Shown here piece after piece: positions 57,521-64,000 of a stretch of 64,000 nt of DNA. The stretch lies in assembly GCA_965221735.1 (NCBI GenBank), contig OZ244910.1:2728001-2792000 (forward strand), written 5' to 3'. The stretch comes from UBA2991 sp965221735. Its GTDB lineage: Bacteria; Chloroflexota; Dehalococcoidia; Tepidiformales; Tepidiformaceae. Within the stretch, counting starts at the first letter, position 1, and each line of letters begins with the position of its first letter. The translations under genes were made by a program, and so were the position numbers. The notes under the pieces are model-generated. The model saw nothing but the letters and a program-made list of their open reading frames with translations, had not been told where the DNA came from and did no database searches.

Positions 57521-57565
57521 GAGGGCGCGAGGCGAGGAAGCCACGCGCGAAGGGCGGACGAGCCT

Positions 57566-59020
57566 TTGAGCGACGGCAGCGACCATCCGCGCGAGGCCTG
57601 TGGCGTCTTCGGCGTCTACGGGCCGGGAGAGGATGTCGCTCGGCTTACCTTCTACGGGCTCTACTCGCTCCAGCACCGCGGGCAGGAGAGCGCCGGCATC
57701 GCCACGAGCGATGGCGGCCCGGTACGCCTGCGGACGGGCATGGGGCTGGTGTCGCAGGTGTTCGACGAGCCCGACCTGGCGCGCCTGCAGGGGCATGTCG
57801 CCATCGGGCACACCCGCTACAGCACCGCCGGTGGATCGCTGGCGCGGAACGCGCAGCCGATCGTCGTCCACGACCGCGAGACCGGCGCGGAGATAGCGGT
57901 CGCGCACAACGGGAACCTGGTCAACGCCGAGGTGCTGCGCGAGGACGTGGCGGCCATGGGCGTGGAGCTGCACGGTACGGCCGACACGGAACTGATCGCG
58001 CACCTGCTGACGCTGGCGCCCGCGGGCACGTGGGAGGAGCGCTTTCACTACATGATGCGTCGCGTGAGCGGCGCGTACTCGCTCACGATCATGACGCCGG
58101 ACACGCTGTTCGCGGTTCGCGACCCCCTCGGGGTGCGCCCGCTCTGCCTGGGGAGGCTGGGGGAGGGGTGGATCGCGGCCTCGGAGACCTGCGCGCTGGA
58201 GCACCTGGGGGCGACGATCGAGCGGGAGGTGGAGCCGGGCGAGGTGATCCAGGTCGACGAGTCGGGCATCCGCAGCTTCTTCCCGCTGGGGAGGTCGGAG
58301 CGGACGGCAGGCTGCACGCTGGAGTACGTCTACTTCGCGCGGCCGGACAGCCGGCTCTCGGGCGAGCTGATCTACCTGGCGCGGGAGCGGCTGGGGGAGG
58401 AGCTGGCGAGGGAGCAGCCCCCTCCGCCGAGCGCGGACCTCGTCATCGGCGTTCCCGACTCGGGCATTCCGGCGGCGATTGGATTCGCGCGGGAGGCGGG
58501 GCTCCAGTATCGCGACGGGCTCGTGAAGAACCGCTACGTGGGGCGCACGTTCATCCAGCCGGACCAGCGCATCCGCGACGCGGGCGTGGCGCTGAAGCTG
58601 AACGCGATGCGCGAGGTGCTGGAGGGGCGGCGGGTGGTGGTAGTGGACGACTCGATCGTGCGCGCGACGACGAAGCCGCGGGTGATGGAGCTGCTGCGCC
58701 GGGCGGGGGCGAAGGAGGTGCACGTGCGCATCGCCTCGCCGCCGATCATCGCCCCCTGCCATCTGGGCGTGGACATGGCCACGCGCTCGGAGCTGATCGC
58801 GGCCAACAAGTCGGTGCCGGAGATCCGCGAGCACATCGCGGCGGACTCGCTGGGCTACCTGAGCGTCGACGGCCTGGTGCGGGCGACACGCCGGCCGGCG
58901 GGCTCGCTCTGCAACGGCTGCTTCACGGACAGCTACCCGATGGACGTGCAGGACCAGCTGCCGCTGGTCGCGCCCCGGCAGGAGCGCGAGCTGGCGTCCA
59001 CGCGGTCGCAGGCCGGCTGA
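57566..59020 (+). CDS. purF: Amidophosphoribosyltransferase
   Basis: The TTG at 57566 gives 484 residues with the catalytic Cys at 12 (EACGVFGVYG), so a short propeptide is removed. LYSLQHRGQESAGIA, HTRYSTAGGS and HNGNLVN form the glutaminase site. VVVVDDSIVRATT is the PRPP loop. Four cysteines at TAGCTLEY, IAPCHLG and SLCNGCFTD match the iron-sulfur ligands of the Bacillus-type enzyme. It makes phosphoribosylamine, the first step of purine synthesis. The start codon is the least certain point. Confidence 0.95.
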   Translation: MSDGSDHPREACGVFGVYGPGEDVARLTFYGLYSLQHRGQESAGIATSDGGPVRLRTGMGLVSQVFDEPDLARLQGHVAIGHTRYSTAGGSLARNAQPIVVHDRETGAEIAVAHNGNLVNAEVLREDVAAMGVELHGTADTELIAHLLTLAPAGTWEERFHYMMRRVSGAYSLTIMTPDTLFAVRDPLGVRPLCLGRLGEGWIAASETCALEHLGATIEREVEPGEVIQVDESGIRSFFPLGRSERTAGCTLEYVYFARPDSRLSGELIYLARERLGEELAREQPPPPSADLVIGVPDSGIPAAIGFAREAGLQYRDGLVKNRYVGRTFIQPDQRIRDAGVALKLNAMREVLEGRRVVVVDDSIVRATTKPRVMELLRRAGAKEVHVRIASPPIIAPCHLGVDMATRSELIAANKSVPEIREHIAADSLGYLSVDGLVRATRRPAGSLCNGCFTDSYPMDVQDQLPLVAPRQERELASTRSQAG

Positions 59021-59051
59021 CCCGGCCAGTCGCGACCCGAAGGTTCAGGGA

Positions 59052-59471
59052 ATGGGCGCACCGGAAGAATCCACGGGGGCGGCGCGGCTGACGGCTGCCT
59101 ATCCGCAGCTGTTCACGGGCGACATGCAGCGGTCGGCGCGGTTCTACGGGGAGCAGCTCAGCTTCGAGGTCCGCTTCCTGTTCGGTGACCCGCCCGTGTA
59201 CGCGCAGTTCTCGCGGGACGCGGTGCGTCTGAACATGCGGCTTGTCGAGGCGCCGGTACTGGACCGGGAGGCGGCGGAGCGGCATGAGCTGCTGGCTGCC
59301 TACCTCGAGGTCGACGACGTCGAGGGGCTGTACGGGGAGTACGCCGGCAGGGACGTGGACTTCTGCCGGCCGCTGGAGACGAAGCCGTGGGGCATCACGG
59401 GCTTCATCGTGCGGGATCCGGACGGGAACCTGCTGAACTTCTCCGAGCGGGCAGACGCCGGCCTCTCCTAG
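59052..59471 (+). CDS. VOC-family (glyoxalase/bleomycin-resistance-like) protein
   Basis: The 139 residues show two beta-alpha-beta-beta-beta units: LTAAYPQLFTGDMQRSARFYGEQLSFEV in pattern, then AAYLEVDDVEGLYGEYAG and GITGFIVRDPDGNLLNFSE. The last Glu is a likely metal ligand. The function could be a dioxygenase, isomerase or binding protein. It converges on the Rieske-like gene and overlaps it by four bases. Confidence 0.88.
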   Translation: MGAPEESTGAARLTAAYPQLFTGDMQRSARFYGEQLSFEVRFLFGDPPVYAQFSRDAVRLNMRLVEAPVLDREAAERHELLAAYLEVDDVEGLYGEYAGRDVDFCRPLETKPWGITGFIVRDPDGNLLNFSERADAGLS

Positions 59472-60823
59472 CGCTCGAGGTAGGGCTCGAGGAGCTGGGG
59501 CACGCGCAGGTGCCCCGGGATGCGCTCGGGGCCGATGGTGCGGTCGAGCGTCTCGGCGCAGTGCCAGATCCGGCGCTCCTGGTAGCTGACGGGGATGCCG
59601 ATGAGGCCGGGGGAGTCGAGCGACTTCTGCATGGGCGTCATGTTGCGGGTGTCCTCCTCCATAACGACGGTGCGCTGGTGGAGGCGCTCGGCGCGCATCT
59701 GGACGACCTCGGGGTTGTCATCATCGCCCCAGTCGTTCTGGAAGGTGACCCACTCGAAGAGCGTGTGTCCGATGTCGATCGGCCAGCAGAGGAGGAAGGG
59801 CATGCCGGTGGCGCCCACGGGGGTGATGAGGTTGGGGAAGATGCTGAAGGCGGTGCTGGTGCAGTTGACCATCGGCACGACGGTTTCGATCTCGGGGATG
59901 GGGCCGAGGGGACCGAAGCCGCGCATCCCGCGGGCGCCGGGACTCCAGTCGAGGGGGTCCTCCATGCCCGAGGCGGCGGCGGCGCGCTTGGTAATGGGCG
60001 TGATCATGCGCGAGTGGCCGTTGGGAAAGAGGCCCATGGTGGCGCCGCGCTGGTCGAGGGAGGTAACGCCCTCCTTCTGGTGGATGTGCTTGAAGTGGTA
60101 GACCTCCTGGAAGGCTTCGACGGTGACCTTCCAGTTGCAGCTGATGACGAGCGAGTCCTTCTCGAAGAGGCGCAGGTTCTCGCCCTGGAACTGGGCCATC
60201 TGGCGGGCGATGGGGCCGAGCCACTCGATGAGGGGCATGGCATCGGGGTCCTGGTTCACGAAGACCCAGCCGTCCCAGACCTCGCAGCGGTACTCGGTGA
60301 GGCTGCGGTCCTCGTAGGGGATAGCGTCGAGCTGCTCGCCGAAGGGCACGTCGACGAGCTGGCCGTTCGTGTCGTAGGCCCAGCCGCGGCGCTGGCAGCG
60401 GAGCACGCCGTCGGGGAGGGTGCGGCGGGGGAAGTGCTGCTGGCGGAAGAGCTTGCCGGGCGCGTCGAACTCGACCTCGGTCCTGAGGGCGCTGTCGTCG
60501 TGCCAGGGGACGAGGGGGGCGTTGTTCGGACTCTCGTTGCGGAAGGCGCGGATACGCATGCCGGCATCGCGGACGAGGACGACGGGCGTGTCGCGCAGCG
60601 ACTCGAAGAGCCAGTAGCTGCCGACCTCGGGCAGGTCTTCCTGCCGTCCCGCGAACAGCCAGGTTCGGGGCCAGAGGCGCTTCTGCTCAAGCTCGAAGAA
60701 CTCGGGGTCGGTGTAGCGACCGCCGGGGATGTCGGGGAACTTGGGGAAACCCTCGGGGGGACCCTCGCGGGAGAACTCGTAGCGAATCTCGCTCTTCAGC
60801 TGCTCGATAAGGGCGTCTTCCAT
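59468..60823 (-). CDS. Rieske-oxygenase-like alpha subunit lacking Rieske ligands (paralogue)
   Basis: The ATG at 60823 follows GGAGG, giving 451 residues. It aligns end to end with the protein at 16205-17551; both share EIRYEFSREGPPEGFPKFPD and the iron-site stretch. Glu240, His243 and His248 (VEAFQEVYHFKHIH) and Asp in VVMEEDTRNM form the mononuclear iron site. The first Rieske pair reads NESPNNAPL (96-104), with Ser and Asn at the Cys and His positions. The second reads CQRRGWAYDTNG (143-154), where the His is Arg. Only one of four ligands remains, so no [2Fe-2S] cluster can form. Confidence 0.92.
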   Translation of the reverse strand: MEDALIEQLKSEIRYEFSREGPPEGFPKFPDIPGGRYTDPEFFELEQKRLWPRTWLFAGRQEDLPEVGSYWLFESLRDTPVVLVRDAGMRIRAFRNESPNNAPLVPWHDDSALRTEVEFDAPGKLFRQQHFPRRTLPDGVLRCQRRGWAYDTNGQLVDVPFGEQLDAIPYEDRSLTEYRCEVWDGWVFVNQDPDAMPLIEWLGPIARQMAQFQGENLRLFEKDSLVISCNWKVTVEAFQEVYHFKHIHQKEGVTSLDQRGATMGLFPNGHSRMITPITKRAAAASGMEDPLDWSPGARGMRGFGPLGPIPEIETVVPMVNCTSTAFSIFPNLITPVGATGMPFLLCWPIDIGHTLFEWVTFQNDWGDDDNPEVVQMRAERLHQRTVVMEEDTRNMTPMQKSLDSPGLIGIPVSYQERRIWHCAETLDRTIGPERIPGHLRVPQLLEPYLER

Positions 60824-60925
60824 GGAGTCCTCCGGGACACGACGCCGCGAAATTCGGGTCATGCGCGGGTAGGGTCGCAGAGGGGCGGGCAGGCGGTCAA
60901 CGGAATGCGGGCTTGCCGTCGCCGG

Positions 60926-61357
60926 TTACGGCAGCTCCGACGCCAGCAGCTCGCGGCTGAACGTGCCGATCGCGTCGCGGATACCGCGGAAGACGTCGGT
61001 CATCTCCTCGTCGCTCATCCAGGGGTAGTCGGGGTCTTCGAACGCTCGGTGGATGGTCCGTTTCGCGCCGGGGAAGACGGGGCAGGCCTCGCGGGCGGCG
61101 TCGCAGACGGTGAGCACGAGGTCGAAGTCGGCCTCGAGGTAGCGGTCGACGTGGTCGGAGGTGTGCCCGGAGATGTCGATCCCGACCTCGGCCATGACGC
61201 GGATGGCGATGGGGTGCACGGTCTTGGGTTGGGTGCCGGCGCTCGACACCGCAACCCTGTCCCCGCCCAGCGACTGCAGCCAGCCGTGCGCCATCTGGGA
61301 GCGGGCGCGGTTTCCGGTGCAGATCACCAGCAGGCGAAACGGTTCGGCGCGTTCCAT
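60926..61357 (-). CDS. arsC: Arsenate reductase, low-molecular-weight phosphatase type
   Basis: The ATG at 61357 after CGGAGG gives 143 residues. LLVICTGNRARSQMAHGWL holds the C-x5-R-S phosphate loop, and DLVLTVCDAAREACPVFPG the second and third redox cysteines of thioredoxin-linked ArsC. HRAFEDP supplies the general acid Asp. It reduces arsenate to arsenite. There is no arsR, arsB or acr3 gene in view. Confidence 0.92.
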   Translation of the reverse strand: MERAEPFRLLVICTGNRARSQMAHGWLQSLGGDRVAVSSAGTQPKTVHPIAIRVMAEVGIDISGHTSDHVDRYLEADFDLVLTVCDAAREACPVFPGAKRTIHRAFEDPDYPWMSDEEMTDVFRGIRDAIGTFSRELLASELP

Positions 61358-61460
61358 GGGGCCTCCGGGAGCAGGGTGAGCGGGGACGGGCATCCAGCGT
61401 GACAGCGCCCCGCGATAACGGTCAACGCGGTCCGGGGCGGTGCGGGGTTGCGCGCGTCCG

Positions 61461-61466
61461 TATCAT
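61461..61466 (+). promoter_or_regulatory. -10-like hexamer TATCAT
   Basis: TATCAT lies 27 bases before the MaoC-like ATG; the leader carries CGAGGAGG. Confidence 0.4.
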
Positions 61467-61493
61467 CGTCACGGTGAGCGCGAGGAGGACGCA

Positions 61494-61910
61494 ATGGCCA
61501 GCTTCGAAGAGGTGAACATCGACGACGAGCTGGAGCCGCTGGATCGCACGCCGACCGAGGACGACGCGCTTCGCTTCATGGGCCAGGATCCGGCGACGAA
61601 GAGCCGCTTCAGCGACTCGGCGACGGCGCAGCGCGAGGGGTTTCGCGGAGCGGTGGTGCCCGGGCTGATGAAGCTGGCGTGGATCACGAGCTACGCGAGC
61701 GATTGGGCGGGGCAGGGAGCAACAGTGCGGAGCGTGCGCGTCGCGTACCGGCGGCCCGACTTCGCCGGGAACCCGCTCATGGTCGCGGGACGGGTGGTGG
61801 ACAAGCGGGAAGAGGACGGCCGGAAGCTGGTGGACCTGGAAGTGGTCACGCTCATGGAGGATGGGCAGCCTTCCGTGCGGGGCAACGTGCAGGTGGAGTT
61901 CGACGGGTAG
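61494..61910 (+). CDS. MaoC-like hot-dog-fold protein
   Basis: The ATG at 61494 gives 138 residues. DDALRFMGQDPATKSRFSDSATAQREGFRGAVVPGLMKLAW follows the MaoC hydratase pattern, where the usual D-x4-H pair reads D with no clear His. VRVAYRRPDFAGNPLMVAGRV is the central strand pair. It may be an enoyl-CoA hydratase or an acyl-binding relative. The next gene begins two bases after its stop. Confidence 0.8.
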   Translation: MASFEEVNIDDELEPLDRTPTEDDALRFMGQDPATKSRFSDSATAQREGFRGAVVPGLMKLAWITSYASDWAGQGATVRSVRVAYRRPDFAGNPLMVAGRVVDKREEDGRKLVDLEVVTLMEDGQPSVRGNVQVEFDG

Positions 61911-61912
61911 GG

Positions 61913-62287
61913 ATGGCGGAGCCGGCTGAGACGCTGGAGCAGGTGCGGGCGATCTGCCTCGCGCTGCCGGAAGCGGAGGAGAAAGAGGCGTGGGGGATGC
62001 CCACGTTCCGGGTGCGGGGGAAGCTGTTCGCGCACTTCGCCGACAACCACCACGGGGACGGGCGCGTCGCGCTGTGGCTGAAGCCCGAGGAGGGCGTGCG
62101 GGACCTGCTGGTGGAGGCGGCGCCGGAACGCTTCTTCGTGCCGGCCTACATGGGGCCGAGGGGATGGGTGGGGCTGCGGGTCGACGGGGAGGTGGAGTGG
62201 GATGAGGTGGTGGATCTGGTGGAGGACTCCTGGCGGCTGATCGCGCCGAAGCGGGTGGTGGCGGCGTTCGACTCAGCCCGAGCCTAG
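61913..62287 (+). CDS. MmcQ/YjbR-family protein
   Basis: The 124 residues match the YjbR family: VRAICLALPEAEEKEAWGMPTFRVRGKLFAHF in pattern, then VALWLKPEEGVRDLLVE and the C-terminal DLVEDSWRLIAPKR. The fold resembles DNA-binding CyaY-like proteins, and the function is unknown. It is co-transcribed with the MaoC-like gene and ends four bases into the convergent membrane gene. Confidence 0.9.
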   Translation: MAEPAETLEQVRAICLALPEAEEKEAWGMPTFRVRGKLFAHFADNHHGDGRVALWLKPEEGVRDLLVEAAPERFFVPAYMGPRGWVGLRVDGEVEWDEVVDLVEDSWRLIAPKRVVAAFDSARA

Positions 62288-62661
62288 CGGGGCCAGCCGC
62301 CCAGCCCGAGCCAGACCGCCATCGAACCAGCGAGCGCAATCACGACAAGGGACACGCCGACCCAGAAGAGGGAGGCGCCCTGCCCCACGAGGCCAGGAGT
62401 GCCGCGGCGGCGCGCGGCGATGGTGCTGAGCACCACTCCGGGGAGCACGAGCGCCAGCCAGGCGATGGAGGCGCTGAAGAGCACGATCGACCAGGCGCGC
62501 AGGGCGTGCCGGGCGACGTTCTCGGCGGTGGCGTTGAAGGCGCCGCCCCAGGCGGCGAACGCGACCGCCAGCGGCACGATGACGGCGATGATGACGGCCC
62601 ACTGCCAGAGCGGGCCGAGAAGTACGCGCCGTGCGCCGCGGGGAGCCGTGACCCTCGTCAT
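62284..62661 (-). CDS. Small integral membrane protein
   Basis: From the ATG at 62661 there are 125 residues with three or four hydrophobic helices (WAVIIAVIVPLAVAFAAWGG, WSIVLFSASIAWLALVLPGV, SLFWVGVSLVVIALAGSMAV). There is no recognised motif. An ATG 17 codons further upstream is also in frame. Confidence 0.65.
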   Translation of the reverse strand: MTRVTAPRGARRVLLGPLWQWAVIIAVIVPLAVAFAAWGGAFNATAENVARHALRAWSIVLFSASIAWLALVLPGVVLSTIAARRRGTPGLVGQGASLFWVGVSLVVIALAGSMAVWLGLGGWPR

Positions 62662-62702
62662 GGGCACGATCGTACCGCCGACCGCGGTTGTGGGAGTGGC
62701 GG

Positions 62703-62727
62703 CCGGTCTCACCGGAAGTGAGACCGG
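62703..62727. terminator. Perfect 10-bp hairpin downstream of hup
   Basis: CCGGTCTCAC (62703-62712) and GTGAGACCGG (62718-62727) are exact reverse complements around a five-base loop. It lies 56 bases after the hup stop. No T-run follows on either strand, so it is a stable RNA end or a regulator-binding palindrome rather than a classic intrinsic terminator. Confidence 0.5.
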
Positions 62728-62782
62728 ATGGGTGAGGCGGCTCCTGGTATTGAGCGGGGCCGCCCCACCCGCTGGGTTGCCC

Positions 62783-63070
62783 CTAGATGGAATCCTTCAG
62801 GTTCTTGGCAGCCTTGAAGGCGGGGGCGCGCTTGGCGGCGATCTCGATGGTCGCACCGGTGGCGGGATTACGGCCCATGCGGGCGCCCCGCTCACGCGTC
62901 TCGAACTTCCCAAAGCCGCCGATGGAGACCTCGCCGCCCCCCTGGAGCTCGCCTGCGATGAGGCCCTGCCCGGGAACGGTGCTGAAGATCGCATCGACGA
63001 CCTCAGCAGCCTTGGACTGCGTGATCTCGGTCTTCCTGGCCAGTGCGGCCACCATCTCGGTCTTGTTCAT
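62783..63070 (-). CDS. hup: HU-family DNA-binding protein
   Basis: The ATG at 63070 has AGGAGGG upstream, giving 95 residues. MNKTEMVAALARKTEITQSKAAEVVDAIF forms the dimer helices in pattern, GGFGKFETRERGARMGRNPATGATIEIAA the DNA-binding arm with the intercalating Pro, and APAFKAAKNLKD the last helix. It bends and compacts DNA. Upstream on the minus strand are TATAGT and the palindrome AGCGC-TTAT-GCGCT, the probable promoter region. Confidence 0.96.
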   Translation of the reverse strand: MNKTEMVAALARKTEITQSKAAEVVDAIFSTVPGQGLIAGELQGGGEVSIGGFGKFETRERGARMGRNPATGATIEIAAKRAPAFKAAKNLKDSI

Positions 63071-63108
63071 GGCAATCTGCCCTCCTGAACAGTCGAAACT
63101 GATGAAAG

Positions 63109-63126
63109 ACTATAGCGCATAAGCGC
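63109..63126 (-). promoter_or_regulatory. Probable hup promoter region with small palindrome
   Basis: On the minus strand AGCGCTTATGCGCT is a 5-bp inverted repeat that runs directly into TATAGT, a good -10 box. The leader to the hup ATG is about 40 bases and contains the AGGAGGG site. Confidence 0.4.
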
Positions 63127-63188
63127 TTTCGTCACCTGTCCTCGTCAACTAAACGGGCGGGGAGGAAGCGGCTGGGGGGAGGCGCGGG

Positions 63189-63194
63189 TATCAT
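63189..63194 (+). promoter_or_regulatory. -10-like hexamer TATCAT
   Basis: TATCAT lies 54 bases before the GTG at 63249; the leader contains GGAGGG. Confidence 0.4.
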
Positions 63195-63248
63195 CCGGGG
63201 CCTGCCTCAGGGGCGGGCCGAGCCCCCGGCGCGTGGAGGGAAGCAAGC

Positions 63249-63716
63249 GTGCGACCGACGAGCGACGAGCTGATCGTGGGCATGCGCAACGTGCTCGAAG
63301 ACGTGCTCATCCCGGAGCTGCAATCCGACTGGGCGCAGGCGATGGGCACGCAGATGGCGCTCATGCTGCAGCACCTGGAGGGCCGAACGGAGCGCGAGCC
63401 GGACTTCCTGGCAGGCGAGAACGCCAAGCTCGAGGGCGTGCTCGCGAAGGCGAACGCCGCCCTCGGGGGCGATGCGGTGGCAGCGCCGGCGCGGCCGGCG
63501 GATGAGGGGCTGGAGGGGCTGCGCGAGCACAACGAGGCCCTGCGGCAGGCGATCACCGACGCGATCCACGCGGCCTACGAGCAGGGGGAGTACGGCTTCC
63601 ACGACCTGCCCGCGGACCGCCTCGGGATCACGGACGACCTGATGGAGGTCGCCACGCGGCAGGCGGAGTTCTGGCAGCCGATCGGGTTCAGCTACCCGGG
63701 AAGGCAGCGGAGGTAG
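63249..63716 (+). CDS. Hypothetical protein preceding a phosphotransferase gene
   Basis: A GTG at 63249 after GGAGGG opens 155 residues, mostly helical: LEDVLIPELQSDWAQAMGTQMALMLQHLE, a linker of Ala and Pro, and a second helical part with LREHNEALRQAITDAIHAAY. It lies three bases before the phosphotransferase-like gene, so the two are likely to work together. I do not recognise a named family. Confidence 0.65.
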   Translation: MRPTSDELIVGMRNVLEDVLIPELQSDWAQAMGTQMALMLQHLEGRTEREPDFLAGENAKLEGVLAKANAALGGDAVAAPARPADEGLEGLREHNEALRQAITDAIHAAYEQGEYGFHDLPADRLGITDDLMEVATRQAEFWQPIGFSYPGRQRR

Positions 63717-63719
63717 GCG

Positions 63720-64000
63720 ATGCCATACCAGCCGGAGGTTCGCAAGGACGACGCGGCCGCCTTCCTCTCCCATGCGCTCGGCAAGCCGGTGCAGGTGGTG
63801 GAGTTGAAACGCCTCGCCTCGGGGCAGTCGCGGGAGACGCTGGTGGTGAAGACGGACCAGCCGGACGAGGCCGAGCTCGTCTTCCGCATCGAGCAGGGGG
63901 GCGTGCTGGGCACCTCCAGCGAGCCGGAGTTCAAGCTCCTGCAGGCGCTGCACGGGGGGCCGGTGCCGGTGCCGAAACCGCGCTGGCTGGTGGAGGATCC
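63720..64000 (+). CDS. Phosphotransferase (APH-like), N-terminal part
   Basis: The frame starts at the ATG at 63720 and is open to the right edge (93 codons). KRLASGQSRETLVVKTD and LVFRIEQGGVLGT followed by EPEFKLLQALHGGPVPVPKP are the glycine-loop and lysine/glutamate parts of the aminoglycoside-phosphotransferase fold, as also used by acyl-CoA-associated kinases. The catalytic HxD loop is outside the window. Confidence 0.78.
   Translation, partial: MPYQPEVRKDDAAAFLSHALGKPVQVVELKRLASGQSRETLVVKTDQPDEAELVFRIEQGGVLGTSSEPEFKLLQALHGGPVPVPKPRWLVED

Noticed and set aside
59387..61402. 671-codon plus-strand frame over the second Rieske-like gene and arsC.
   Set aside because: It is an antisense shadow with low-complexity composition; both minus-strand genes have clear motifs and ribosome-binding sites.

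Overview
The window is 64 kb of very GC-rich bacterial DNA (by eye about 70% G+C, not counted) with dense genes, short gaps, many 1-4 base gene overlaps and frequent GTG and TTG starts. The gene content suggests a Chloroflexota bacterium, perhaps of the Dehalococcoidia/SAR202 side. The hints are a cofD gene of the F420 pathway, orphan nuoB, and many catabolic accessory families (Rieske-oxygenase-like proteins, CaiB/BaiF CoA-transferase, SDRs, amidohydrolases, thiolase-like protein, cyclase). This placement is an inference; there is no rRNA or ribosomal protein gene to test it.

Layout. 1-4 kb is an accessory patch: a truncated IS1595-family transposase, an inverted repeat and a large, visibly less GC-rich SIR2-domain protein that resembles phage-defence NADases. 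4-8.6 kb is a MacA/MacB-like efflux operon on the minus strand. 9-15 kb holds a PNPOx-like protein, a PAS-LuxR regulator, a molybdopterin oxidoreductase, a nitroreductase and a frameshifted DinB-like gene. 15-19 kb has an MDR dehydrogenase next to the first Rieske-oxygenase-like gene, then a Dabb protein and a PdxA-family dehydrogenase. 19-31 kb holds a cyclase, a secreted putative metallopeptidase, NhaA, a zinc-ribbon protein, a BtuF-like protein, a thiolase-like/DUF35 pair, an amidohydrolase, an M20 peptidase, three related small membrane proteins and an SDR. 31-46 kb holds a DUF1330 gene bracketed by two palindromic heptamer-repeat elements, YqgE, a double CaiB CoA-transferase, an SDR, a phosphotransferase, coaE, a degenerate RdgB-like protein, a CapA-like protein, pncB, a D-aminoacylase-like amidohydrolase, hicAB and fabF. 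46-64 kb is mostly housekeeping: a PEP-utilising protein, a biotinyl protein, a mazEF-type pair, purA, a tandem hairpin array, cofD, tRNA-Arg, ribD, nuoB, a transmembrane LuxR-type regulator, purF, the second Rieske-like gene, arsC, a MaoC-like gene, hup and a partial phosphotransferase.

Three things stand out. First, a TAnnnT -10-like hexamer sits only 5-8 bases before the start codon of about ten genes, which predicts leaderless mRNAs as a common mode of expression. Second, two paralogous Rieske-oxygenase alpha subunits keep the mononuclear-iron site but have lost the Rieske cluster ligands. Several other proteins here also lack the catalytic or metal-binding residues of their families: the RdgB-like protein, the DUF35 protein, the thiolase-like protein, the double CaiB protein and the sensor domain of a membrane LuxR regulator. 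Third, the SIR2 protein beside the insertion sequence has the invariant Asn and His of defence SIR2 NADases at about residues 134 and 172.
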